DNA of 64,000 nt, from positions 2,558,454 through 2,622,453 of the forward strand of contig JACYXH010000812.1 of NCBI GenBank assembly GCA_026745465.1, written 5' to 3'. This DNA comes from Lota lota (lineage: Eukaryota > Chordata > Actinopteri > Gadiformes > Lotidae). The notes beneath the pieces are model-generated. The model searched no databases. It was not told where the DNA came from and saw nothing but the letters and a program-made list of their open reading frames with translations. Position 1 is the first letter of the stretch. Each line of letters opens with the position of its first letter. Below are positions 1 through 12,958 of this stretch, piece by piece. The position numbers and the translations under genes were made by a program.

Positions 1-166
1 CGGAAAAATATATACTTATATATATGTATTGACATAATGGCAGAACCACTGAAGCTCTTCCTACTCTTAATAGCCTTTTCTCTATTTCTTGACTGTACAA
101 AGAACAACCACAGCATCCCCTAGTGGTCCACTGTTAACCAGCACAATGTTGAGTCGTGTGATGACA

Positions 167-417
167 TCACAGCGTTATGATTGGCGCGGGGTCTTCTTCG
201 TCTTGCTCTGCGTTCTCTATCAGTTGATTGGTGTCTACCAAGTCAGGCTGTGGGCGCTCTCCATTATAATAGAGGGGGTTTTCGAATGTTGGCAAGGATC
301 GTCCAGATTTCTTGAAGATGAAGAATGCTAGGCTCGCCATTCCACAAAGAAAACCTAAGACTACGACAACCACCAGGCTTGTGTGAGCACGGTTCTGGTT
401 TTGAGTCTTATGAGATC
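167..417 (-). other. mrc1: mrc1 exon 30: membrane span, cytoplasmic tail and stop
   Basis: The exon opens with [14 protein letters not shown], then a membrane span ([20 protein letters not shown]), a basic stop-transfer KKSGR and a 45-residue tail containing FENPLYYNG, ending PAPIITL and TGA at 167-169. The human tail has FENTLY at this point; here the motif is a canonical FxNPxY, the class recognised by PTB-domain endocytic adaptors. Acidic residues (EQDEEDP) fill the distal tail. Confidence 0.92.
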
Positions 418-3400
418 CTACACAATAACGGAAACACACATTTGATTAATAAAGAAGACGATCAATACGAAAGCAAAATTTACAATAATAAACATAAATA
501 ATAATAAAACTAACAATTACAATAAGTTACCTCGCACTGCTTGCCCCCCTAATAAACAATAACTGATCGTAGTTTATAACCCAGGTAGCACATATCCCAG
601 CCAGACAAAAATGAGCAAGAAAGCAAGAAACACTGGGTATGTAGGAACAATAATCAACTGCTGATTTAACAATTGAATAAATGGACAATACCTCTGCAAT
701 TGATTATTTAATTCATGGAAGAACAAAAACACATTTGGTAAATGAGTACTTACCAGGTGTTGGCAATGTATTAAGAAGGGTAACTGTGAAGTAGAGGTGT
801 ACAGATTAGAATCATTATTATGATGCATGGCTTTATATTAGTACACAATTTAAATAAATCATACTTTTTTTTAGCTTTTTGTTTTATCCAAATTGACTCA
901 CAGCACATTTAGTTTCATGTAATTAATGAGCCGCTAGGGCCTCTTTCTCAAGGATGCTTATAGGTTAAGCTTTGGACATCCAAACCACCAATACCAAAAC
1001 CACTAGACTATTCTGCACCTACAATCTACCGCGCTTGCTGTTTCTAAATGCAATGAATGGACTTACTTTTGGGTGTTTTGCAGATGTAGGCTCTGTCATG
1101 CCATTTACGGCCTGTCGTCCATTTCCCGCTTACCGACTGGATCTTTGCAAAACTGTTAGAACCCTCTGGGTTGTCTTCATCCCAGTTGGTGTAGCCTACA
1201 ATAGATTTGTCCAGCCACAACCACTTTCCTGTGAAGAAAACAAAAAGTGCAGAATATTATTTGAACCAAATGTTTCCCCATATGAAATTGATACAAATTC
1301 CATAAAGAAATGTAACTACTCAATATAAAATAGTATGGGGTGAACAAAAAGCTTTTTATTACTATTTTTGTGAAATATATACCTGTATGTGTCTTGTACA
1401 GGCCGATCCAGAAGGAGCTCTGGCCATCTGCCAATATTGTCAGTTGATCTTGGATGAAGTGCTGTTCATCAGGATCCTCGATGCTGGCTAGGCCTCCACC
1501 TTAAAAATAAAAAAATAAAACTGCTGTTACAGGAATATACATATGTTTCAATTTTCCCTTAGTCTTCTGAGACTATCCAGATATTGAAGTTAGCATTTCG
1601 CAAAGAATATCAGTCTGGCCTTGACTGGGCAACAATTGATTAAAACATATAGGCGAGGCCTTATGTTACTCAAAAAAACTCCAAGCCTAGCCACACTGTT
1701 ACACTGCAAGCCTATGTGCTCAATTCCGATTTTTTGCTGACATCCGATCTCTTTGTTAGGCTGTTCACATACATTTTTAATTGTGGCAAATATCAGATTT
1801 CAGTGTGAACTGGTCACAGTCCGTACTGTCCCACATGGGCAAACATCAACAACAAAGTCGTCACACGCAGCATGCAAGGAAGTAAACATGGAGGCCACTG
1901 AAGTCAGCGTTTACAGTTTCATTCAGACAGTTGATGTGCAGTGGAAGCCAGCAAACTTAAGAGCAGATGATAATGATGGCTTTTTGTGGAGCAATGGCTG
2001 CAACTTCTGTTTGGAAGTGTGTGTGGATGCGGAGTCAGAGCCAGAAGGGATGGGATCATGATGTGAATGGCTTCACTGAAACAGATCTCCAAAATTGAAG
2101 GATGTCAAAGGCTACTTTGAACTACATTACTACTATTAAGTACTATTTTCAATGCCCCTCCACTGACATCCTCCATCGCAGCTGTCTTCCTCGCACAAAA
2201 TCGGACCTGTATCTGATTTAGGACCACATATGAAAGTGGCCCAAATCAGAATTGGATCAAATAACCATTTGATTTGTGCTGTTCACACTGTTAAGAACAA
2301 ATCGGATCCGAGTCACATATGAGCAACTTACCTTGCAGTTTGAATGAGTGATGAGCAAGAGCTAAGTGATGATCTTGCTCTCTTTGCCCTTGCCAAGTCC
2401 GGTTGGAAGTTAAGCAAAAATATAATCTCCTCTGAGAAATCCCTCCGTGCAGATTTCTGTTAATCTTTTAATATCGTTATTCAGTCAATTTGAGATAAAA
2501 CAGATTTGATTGCTCTGTAGATTATTATAACTTCCTTGGGCCCCAGCATTGTTTTTTTTTAATTTGCAGACTGCTGAGTTCCTTGTTCGTCATTAACTCA
2601 ATATCCCTCCCTGAGCAATGGTTGGTCTTTTAATTTTTTTGTGTTTTTGGAAGAGTTTAACAACCGGCTAGAGGGCAGACTGATCTGCAGAGAGAAACAG
2701 AATGGGATCTGCCGAGATCAGAACGGTCTCACGAAGCTACCTTGACGCATACAGATGTATAAATGTTCCAGGCTTTCTTACCATGTCGTGAACAATCCGA
2801 AGCTGCGTTGGCCCATTCCACTGTCTCTGTGATGAAGACGTAGCAGTAGCCCTTGAATGGCATCCATGCGTAGTTGCGTTCCGTCCGTTCGTCCTGAGTC
2901 GCACTGGGGCAACTGCCCTGATATTCAGTCGATTCCGTCGGGGCCACGTCTATGTGTATAGAGTGAGACTTGATCATCATGCTGTTGTTCTTTTTTTCTT
3001 TGAGATTATTCAGTGTTTGAATATGGAACAGTTGATCCAGAGAAGTGATTTCTGCTTGCTTTGAAATATAAACCTTTATTTTGGTTTTCATAAGGGAGTC
3101 ACAATGTCATAGGGAAGAGTGACAAATGTAATGTTAGGTTGCATTTCCCGTGAGATTACACAAACATTGTCCATCGTGGGCGTGCAGTACCTGTAGACTG
3201 CAGACATGCACTGTTCATGGTCATGTTGCAGAATTCTGTCTTCCACGTTCCGTCAACGTCAAGGTAGACACAGGGCTTGTCAGTTGGTTCCCCCGGGGCC
3301 CAGTTGGCCATCATCAAGTGCCAGCCGTTGATGTACCTGAAGTAACCACCAGTCTGCACAGCCAGAGCGCATTGGATTACTCCCAAAACACATTCCGTTG

Positions 3401-5237
3401 AGAAGGCTAAGCTAGGCCTACTAGTAAAGTGAATCATTAGTGACTGAGTTGTCATACAAATAATTGTAACTACCTTTTGGGTAACTTCCGAAAAAAAAGA
3501 ATCTCAATGTTTATTGATTGTATTAAAAAGGTTTTGCGATTATATAAACTATTTAATATATGCGTTTTGAAATAATATATAATTTAAATGAAACAAAACA
3601 AAATCTTGGTAGGTACCTCTTCTTTGTTCAAACCGATCCAAATCGGGGAATTCAGATTGAGTGCCTGCAGCTCTATGTAGGCCCTTGTCCATTCAGATCG
3701 AATGCTAGCTAGATGGGCCCCATCAGTCTGGCATCGCTGCTTGGCTTCGCTCCACGTCATGTTCTGGGTGACAATCTTCACCGAGTCGTTGCCCATTTTG
3801 ATATAGGTGGTCGGAGTCAGCGGTTCTGCGCTGCGTGAGATCTGTGAATCTGTCGAGGCGGTGGTGCACAATTACATTTTTGCAGACGGAAATCTGTATT
3901 TTCGGTACGTCTCTAAAAAGCGACGTACTACTAATCCTTTGTGATAATAAAAATCTTACAGCAAAGAATAAACTTACACGGACGCACAAAACATTTTTTT
4001 GTAGCGTAGGCCTACAGTAAGATGGGGAAATAGTAAAAAGTAGACTTTTGTCAGAAGTAAACTTGTGTCAAAACGGAACCTGACAAGGTAATGCTCAGCT
4101 ACACAATGGCACATTCAGAGATTTATCACACAATTAAAAAAACATTATTTTTGAGGAAGACCTCCTCGTTGGACCAGGTTCTTCCACAGATCAAAGGCAG
4201 CAAAATGTACTGGAGATCAAAAGATGAGCTCACCCACATTCCGCTGGCAAACAAATGCATTAGTGTCATTGCAGTTCTGGGCAATCCACTTCCCATAGGT
4301 AGTTTGATTACTGCTCATTACAACACAGCTCTCCTGGCGAGGGGCAAAGGGTAAATGTTGAGGAGACTTTGTAAGCATTGTATGATAAGCAGCATAACAA
4401 GCATAAAGCACTGATATTATATCCATTGTACGAATCCATAATATGATTCCATAGTAAGAATCAAGCACAACGTTCTGACTCTAGTAACTTAAAACTGGAC
4501 AACAAACATCTTAGCTAATGTTGTATTTCTGTTCTTTTTTTTTTTGTTAAATTTGTATTAGTGGGATTTATTACATTTGCAGCATTTTATCTTTCCTTTA
4601 CTTGAGGATAGTAGTTTTTCATTCTCTAGTAAAATGTTTATCTAAAACAGCTTATATGATACCAGGTGTGTTGATAGCTTAATCAATTTGAGACACTTCT
4701 ACTACTTACATCATTCCATGAGCTATAAAAGGATCCAGGGCGCTTGTATTTCTGAAATGGAGAATAATAAGTGTATTTGTATTTAACAACGACAAAGACA
4801 AAATAATTGCTTAAAGTCATATCGCGCCTACACTTACATTGAAACCCCAGTTTGTGTAGCGCCTCGGCCGTCCGTCCGTCCAGAAGAATTCACCTTTATC
4901 CAAAGAATTCAAACCAATCCAGAGGTCTCCCGGGGCTGCTTCAGCCATGCGAGTCAACAGAAACGCTGAAAAGAAAACAGCATCACCATACTGTAGACCT
5001 CTGCATGTCTTAAGGTTTGGATGACTTAATTCTTAACATGCCAAAAAATGGTGCCATCTTTTTTTCAGTCCAATCAGACCAGATGTAAATGTGTTACTGG
5101 ACATTGGGAGCATACCTTGATCACTTCTTGAAATGATAGAGGCTAGATTTCCACCGATTGAATTACACCGTCTCCGAGCTTCGGCCCATTTGTCTTTTCG
5201 GGATTGGACGATTCTATAACACTAATATAAAAAGTAA

Positions 5238-5269
<32 letters not shown>

Positions 5270-6308
5270 ACACACAAAGCATGAATAAAACATAGGCAGG
5301 AAAACATACACACCTTCACAAAAACCTTGGCTTGGGGTTACTTCCATCTAATCAATTTGTGAGTGCTGCTAACCGTGACCTCTGACCTTTGACTTGAATA
5401 TCAACCAGTCCATCGGGCAGCCGCCTTTGGGGGCCTCGGTGGGCGCTACGGTGCTGTTGACCGGAGCCGAGGTGCTCCTCTTGCAGATGGACTTATGCTC
5501 AACGCCGCAGTTAAAGTCATGCCAGAACCCTTTAAACACAGCATGGCACGGGCCAAATCAACAGTTGCACAATGATGGAGACCAGATATATACATACTAA
5601 AAAGTATTATTTATATATATTATTTTTACTTTTACGCCTTGTATTTAACTTCACTGGCCATTATTGTGTACCTTGAGTATGTTCTTTAACATTATTGTTT
5701 GAATGAGCGTGAGGGTCGTGTATTCTATGTATGTGGGTGCTGTCCAGGGTGGCCTAGATTGACGAGATTCTGTTGAAGTGATGCGTACAGGTGTGCTGTG
5801 TGTTAAGAGTTGACCTTACCACTATGGTGAGTCATAATGACACAGTTCTCGTCGTTGTTCCTAAAATCAGGTTGATTCTCATCCCAGCGCTGAAACATCA
5901 CTGTTGAGCCATCCATCCATCTTAAACAGGGCAAAAATGGTTAGCTATGTGTGTTTTTCATTGTTTTAGTTTATTGTTGCAGCACTGAATTGTATTTCCT
6001 ATTAAAAAAAAATGAAATACGGAAACATAAAAATAGCCTAGGTAAAAAAGAAAAAAGATATAAAGAAGTTGAAAATACTTTATTTTCAATATCAATGAAA
6101 TAATTTAATTTAAGTGATATGGAAGTGGTTGAATTCATTGAACATGAATTATGGCTGAGGTCAGATATCTTTGATGAAATGTATTCATCTCATATCAAAT
6201 CAAATGCATATCAAATGTCAAGTAACCTATTTTACTCACGAAAATGACTGATCGAAATCCACAATCAGGCCGATATAATAGGATCCATAACTCCTCGCTA
6301 TCTGCATG

Positions 6309-6351
<43 letters not shown>

Positions 6352-9300
6352 TAATTCATTTTAAAATAGCTTATTGGTATCAACAAAAAGTCTATCCTTG
6401 AATAGGACTATTTGAACTGTTTAACACTGCGTACCATCTTCCACAGAAAGACGTTTTCGGCCTCGCTGTTGATGACCACTAAATCACCGTGCCGCTGTTG
6501 ACAATAGCTTCGGGCGTCCTCCATGGGCATGGACCTTTGGTTAATGTAATACTGATTCCCACCCCACTCCAGCCAGCCGTCCGAAGTTGTGTTATACCCT
6601 GTTAAATGTGAAGAAATAAATATTATTTAGGGATTGCTTTTATTTGGCAATTAACCTTCCAATAGACCCTTTTCACAGAGGTTTTTCTGGATGAAAAGCA
6701 CTGTAACGTTCACATTGATCAACAATTTTAATGAGTCATTTTTATATTCATATTGATTGATATCATAATTTATATTTTATAAAAAAAAGACATACTCCAT
6801 GTGGATCATAAACCCTTGAATGAAAATGACTCGTTGAGATTGGTGGAGTTGTAAACGTTGTATTTGTTTACGGGCCAGTCTTTGCCTCTCAAATATGGCG
6901 GCGACGTTGACATATGATACAAAGGCCAATGCAGCCTCAATGTATATGTCTATGCTTTTATGTACAAGGGCACATGTTCTATTGTCAGTTATATATTCAC
7001 TCGTTAAATTTGACTAGATGTGCAGTGGTATATTAAAGAATATCTATCATTAGTGTTATGAGCGACACCTGTGTAAGTCTTAGGACGATGCCTCTGTGAA
7101 AAGGATCTATTGGGTAATGTTATGCTTAAATATTTGTCATTGTATTTGGTGGCTAACCAATAGCTCATCAATAGCTTGATTGTTTACGGATCTATATATA
7201 CATGTCCGGTAATACAATATCCTTTTACCTGTCGTGGTATCATTTGGAGGGAGCTTTGGAGTTACACCTGTTGGTTATAAAATAGAGAATATTCAGAAAC
7301 AATATTAGCTCAACAAAGGAAACGTGGGTATTAGAATTTCAATGAAAATTCCGTAACAGTCAAAACCCCAAACTTTCTTAACAATTGGGGGTTCCACCAG
7401 TACGAAAGTGGCTTCCTTGTCTTGTGAACAAGTCACACATTTTGAGCGTTTTATAATACTGCAATACCGAAAATGCCAATCAAGAACAAAACAAGTGAGT
7501 CTACCGGCACGGATTTGACACAGCCAATCGTTGTAGGATTCACAGTGCACGTCGTTCCAGGAGCCCCCCTCATCCCAGTAGTACATCCGGAACTCCACGC
7601 AGGATTCAACGTTGTTCTGGTTGTTTGGCTCCTCACTGATCCAGTGTAAGAAATTCAGCTAAGAAATAAACAAAAACAACAACAAAGCATATTTCAATGT
7701 TCTAGATAATAGCATAATGATTTAAATGATTATGTAAAAGTGAATATACTCACGGGTGTGCCGTCAGACCACACGTAGCCATTTCCCGGAGTGGGCTCAC
7801 TCAGGCCGATCCATGCCTTACCGTGGCTGCTAGAAAAGTATTATTGTTATTTTTATATTCAAACATAGACGAAACATTATATATATATACATATGATACG
7901 TACATAGCAACAACGCTCTGGAGCTTTGCCTTTTGCCAACGTTTTTACACAATAACATATGGTACAATAACCTAAGTAACCTAAGTCGTATAAGTATTGG
8001 GTGTATGCATGATACAGAAAATAACAAAAGAGCTCAATAACAATGGAACTCCATGAAGCCCCTTGGGGTTGGGGGGGGGGCGGTGGCAGTTTTTTTTCTT
8101 TGTCTGCCTAAGGTCTAAATTGTCCCTTTAGGTTGTGAATTCTGGGTCAATAAGTTACCTTCCAGTTCTCAGTTCTTGCTGATTGTGGATGCTCAGCAGA
8201 TCTCCTCCAATGGCCCTGCAGAAGTCCCTGGACTCGTACCAGGTCTTCTCCCCTGAGCGGGGCCCTGTGAAGAACTGCAACACAGAGAAGGACGATCACC
8301 ACCCAAGCAGAGAAGGAGGGGACGTTTTTTGGGGGGGTTGTTAAAATCTTGCTATCTTCTGCTCTCTCTGTCTTTGCAAATCTGAAATCGTACCTATAGC
8401 AGCCTTAAGTAAGGTTCAAGGCCAGATTAGCGCAGCAAGAGTGGATGAACATGCGTGAGGTCATATGAATATAGATTTGTACCTTGGCGCACATGTTCCT
8501 GTTTCCCACCGGTTTCCAGCCTTCCGCACACTTAGGGGTGGGGAGGGTGGGTGGGGCGGCCGTTGGGACCGCTCCCTCGGCCAGGTGCTTGCACACGTAC
8601 TTCTCTTTATTGGTGCAGGGCAGGACGTCCCAGAGTCCGGCGTACACACCCGTTGTCATGGCAACGCAACCTTGTAGGTGTCCTTGTGTTTGACAAGAAG
8701 GGAGGGGGAGGGGGGTCAATTGCAGGGGGGTTCGGTATAAACTGTGGCTATACATGTTTCTAGCACCAGGACATTTAAATAAATAATATTAATGTTAATT
8801 TATTTATTTCTCTTTCGTATGTAATAATAGCCTCATACCTGGCATGTTGGCATTCCAGTGAGTAAACTTCACATTGTTTGTGTTGGTCCACACAAAATCA
8901 TCTATATTTCCCTGGTTTGAGAGACCGAGCCAAAAGTATTTCTCAGATCTCATCCCTAGTATACTGACAAGGAAAGCATTGTCCACCCTGGCAGCAGTTT
9001 AAAAAAAAGGTATAGATTAAAAAAGTGTTTTCTGTTGATGTGTATGAATGATTTTAATATCAAATAGGCTACATCATTTTAAAAGGCTCACCCATTGGAA
9101 ACATCAGCCATGTAAGAGTCACTGCTCTTGCATTCTTCTTTAGCCTCATCAAATGTCTTTGTCTCTGAGCCTACCACGTAGCAGAAAGAGCCATGCCTTC
9201 TCCAACCCTACAAACAAACACAACCACTGCTATGATCAAACTGCTCAACATTGTATGTTGTATGCTATATTATATCCTCAATCATCTTAGTAACAAAGTA

Positions 9301-12300
9301 CTGTAAATAATACATTTAAATCAATATCTAATAAACAGTCATTTTCTGATGAGGTTGTCTTGTTTGCAGTAGCAAGCATTTATCTGATAAAAGCATGGCA
9401 TATTTCAGCTCACCCTTATATTAATCATGCAACAGGCAAAAACACCACTGACTAACGTATGTTTGTCACTTTGGAAAGAAAAATCTAATTTTGAAGACAA
9501 AATTTCATTCCTGCTAGGTTTTCTAAAATATATTGCAGAGTAATTTATCATATTACAGCATTTTTATGAGCTCCATTTCACTTCTCCTTTAAAGTGAAGC
9601 AATTTCTTGAATATGTATATTTTACTGGAGCTACTGTTGATATGATATGTAATTAGGGTATTATAATATTCCTGTGAAATTATATATATAATTTCTGATA
9701 AATATTGAGTAAATCTGTCATCTATAATCTATAGATTTATCAAACCTCAGTTGAATAGTTGAACAAATTAACTGATGTTTTAATGCTTTAGGTCCAAAAT
9801 GCAATATTTGCAATTTCAAGCTAGCATCAATCTAAAGTTTGAAAACAAAAACACTCGGCTCCTCCCCCTTCTCTCTCCAAACCCCACCCACCCATCTCAT
9901 GTCAAAAAGCGAGCCTCGCTTTATGATATTAAATTTTACATGAGATTAATCTACGCTGCTGCAGAGTTGGAGCAATTAACCTAGATCCCTGTAGCCTTAA
10001 AGTTACACAAGCCTTCATGACAGAGTGTGTTTTAGGGCACATTTCAAACCATTTCCTTTGCATATTGCACCTTTAACAACGTATCCTATTAACATCATGC
10101 ATGTATAGCTGCAATCACAATACAACAAAATGATAAACAAATCAGAAATCCCTCTCCACTCACAGGTTTGCATCCTAAATCAACGGGCACTTCGTTGCCA
10201 GTAGATTCACTGTCGCTTATTTTCATGCAGATATACCCATGCTTCTCCACACAGGAGCGATCTGCCCAGTTACCGTTCTGTATAGGAGAGAGAAAAAAAA
10301 AACATGTGATAGGCGGTAACATTTTTCATCTTGTTCAATCATTTTGTGACATAGCGGAATCTAGAATTGTGGCAGAGACACAACTATTTGGGGGTTTGTC
10401 AAAAAAGATAGCGATTGCGCAGTAGTGTTGAAAGCAAATGGCCTGTGCAAATCCAACGCAAGTTGTAAATGGCTGAGTACCTCTCCTTTGATTAAGACAC
10501 AGTCCTCGTGCGCCCCGGATGCATGGGGGGATCCTTTCTCCCAACTGGTGAAGCTAACGATGGAGTGATCAATCCAGTCAAACAAGCCTTCTGTCTTCCT
10601 GTCATTCAGCCCAATCCACAGTTCATCTGTGCCGACTGCAGACGTTTCATTAGTGAGACACATAAAGCTTGACCGTTTTGTGTAAACATCAGTGTAGATG
10701 TGTAAAAAGAAGTATGCCGTCACCCAACTTGTACTGAGATACATTTTATGTCTATCTTTCAACAGATTGCTCTATGCACCTGACTCCCATTTAAAGTAAT
10801 TGCAATCCAAATACATACAATTCTAAATCCCTCTGCCTTTGGTCCAACGATGTAACATTTTCAACTGTTTAAATTCACTTTTTACATTTAAAAGTAACCA
10901 CCATCACACATAAAAACAGAAGACCTCTGACTATCATCAATGAGTGATCTCAACTGTAGTAACCAAACCAAGAGGATCATCAAATTGAAACAAACTGCCT
11001 TGTAAAGGAATCTGACATTTGAGTTTTAGATCAACTGGTCATATAATGCATGATGTTCCTTCTAGTGCTGTACCGTATCCGAGTTGAGAGATGACAAAGC
11101 TTTTGTCCTCTATGTTGCTAATGCTTGCCAGGGAGCCTCCATCTTTGGCACACTCAGTCTGGGCCGCCGGCCAGGACTTTTTGGTGCGGTTCAGATGGAA
11201 GCAGTGGCCGTTGTATGGGATCCAAGGGCTAGGGCAAAACCCTGTTTCTGCTGTTTGCACACATGAAGAAAGAGAGAGAGTACAGGGACTCTAGTATACT
11301 GTAAATAGATGGGCCATCACAATAAGCAGAAATTAAAATAAATGTACACAGTAGGCTAAAATAGTAGAGAATAGACATAATTGGGATACATGTAACTAAC
11401 TGTAGAATAGCATAGATGAAATTGCATTTGAATATAATAGAAGCGATTTAATTGTAATATATTTAAACCTGCTCTGCCTGTATGCTTTCAGTAAGTAAGT
11501 AGCGGCCTCTCGTGGCTTGAGTTGCAGCTACAGTTACAGTATGTAAGGAATAAACAACAACAGGGTGTCCCGTTATTGGAAAATACTGTTGTAATACATT
11601 ATTTCCAATAACGGGACACCCCGAAATGGTGAAATTATACCACAGTTACCAACAAGGATTAGATATTACTTTCATCTATAATGTTATTGTTTTTTTTCAT
11701 TAAATAAAATATAGATGAATGTGTATTAGAAAAAAATACTCATTCATCATAACAACGAAACACAAATAAACACAGAAAATAATCCAGGTACCTTCAGTCT
11801 GCGTTGGCAGGATGGCAGCTTTGTAGCAGATGTATCCTAGTCTTTTGGAGCAGGACATGGTCTGCCAGTAGTACTGCACTCCTGAATCCATGATGCCACA
11901 CTGGTATCCAGGATTTGCTAGTGGATGTCCTAAAAAGCAGATCATCAATTTACATTTCTGATTATAAATGCTTATAAAATGCCCTGGTATTAGATCCTGT
12001 TCGCTGGCACCAGCATCACGATCAATGTTTCAATGTGTACATGTACAGTTCAAGCAGGAATACACAATCCTAGCAAACCCACTGTTGCTTTAAGTGGCTC
12101 TCACTTGGGCAGTCTCCATATTTAGAAGAGAGAGGAAGTCTTGTCTGTTGCTAGTGTAACTGATGCACTATACACAGACATCCAACACAGCCTGCTAGAT
12201 TTAAGGTTTGAACTGTAAGGTTTGTAGATCTCAGAGCGAGACTAAAGGCCAGTTCAGACCAAAAAGACAAGACGAGATGGGTCAAAATCCCCCCGATTTG

Positions 12301-12900
12301 GATTTTAATTTGAAAATGTTTTTATAATTTTTACAGAACGATCATGTTTAAACTAGACTGTTCCAACAAAAATGACGAGATAAGTTTGGAAACCGTTTCT
12401 ATATTAACATGAAACATTGTTTACCAAGTGGGAGAGCTGCCAATCAGCACTAGACGCTGATTGGCTGAGAGAGACAGTCTACTGTTAAGCTTTATGCTAG
12501 GACTTGAGACGTTGAATCTTGAGGACGGCTTGAGACAATTGCAGACATTCTTAAACTTGACTGTTTACACCAAAACCAAAACATTCCAAAAGCGTAGTTT
12601 TAAGTCCCGTCCCGTTGTTTGTGTGTGAACTGGCCTTAAGGCTACAAGGTGTGATGGAGAGGAATACCTACCAGAGTCCCACCTCAGGTAACGAAATGGC
12701 CTCCCATCCACCCACTGCCAGCCATGTTCCTCGTCCATGGTAAGCCCTATCCAAAGGCGATTCTGACCATGACCCAGCAGGACTGCAAACAGTGGATAGG
12801 GTGCGCGTATGGTGTCAGCAGAGGGATAAAAAGACTGACGTATTTTAAGAAAATGGCTTTAATTAATTATCATTTGTTCTTCTTCTTTGCACACAAACAC

Positions 12901-12958
<58 letters not shown>

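Larger units (their letters stand above)
5387..8274 (-). other. mrc1: mrc1 exons 13-20: C-type lectin domains 4 and 5 (sugar-binding pair)
   Basis: Exons: 8159-8274, 7754-7829, 7505-7658 (CTLD4), 7229-7267 (39-nt linker exon), 6435-6598, 6240-6301, 5820-5920, 5387-5529 (CTLD5 and start of CTLD6). CTLD4 keeps the mannose-type Ca2+/sugar residues: EEPNNQNN in exon 15 and SWNDVHC near its end. CTLD5 aligns well with the vertebrate domain (YYIGL, WMDGS, NDENCV), but its sugar motif reads ENQPDF and the WND position reads FWHDFNC. In mammals CTLD4 and CTLD5 together account for most high-affinity mannose binding, so the CTLD5 change is functionally meaningful if real. Confidence 0.93.

Noticed and set aside
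1753..2061. A 102-aa plus-strand open frame as a small gene
   Set aside because: It lies within a degenerate repeat in an mrc1 intron and shows no recognisable domain or splice context.
11930..12671. miR-511, which in mammals is hosted by an MRC1 intron
   Set aside because: I looked for the mature sequence in the corresponding intron on the mrc1 strand and saw no match; the intron is mostly filled by a MITE.
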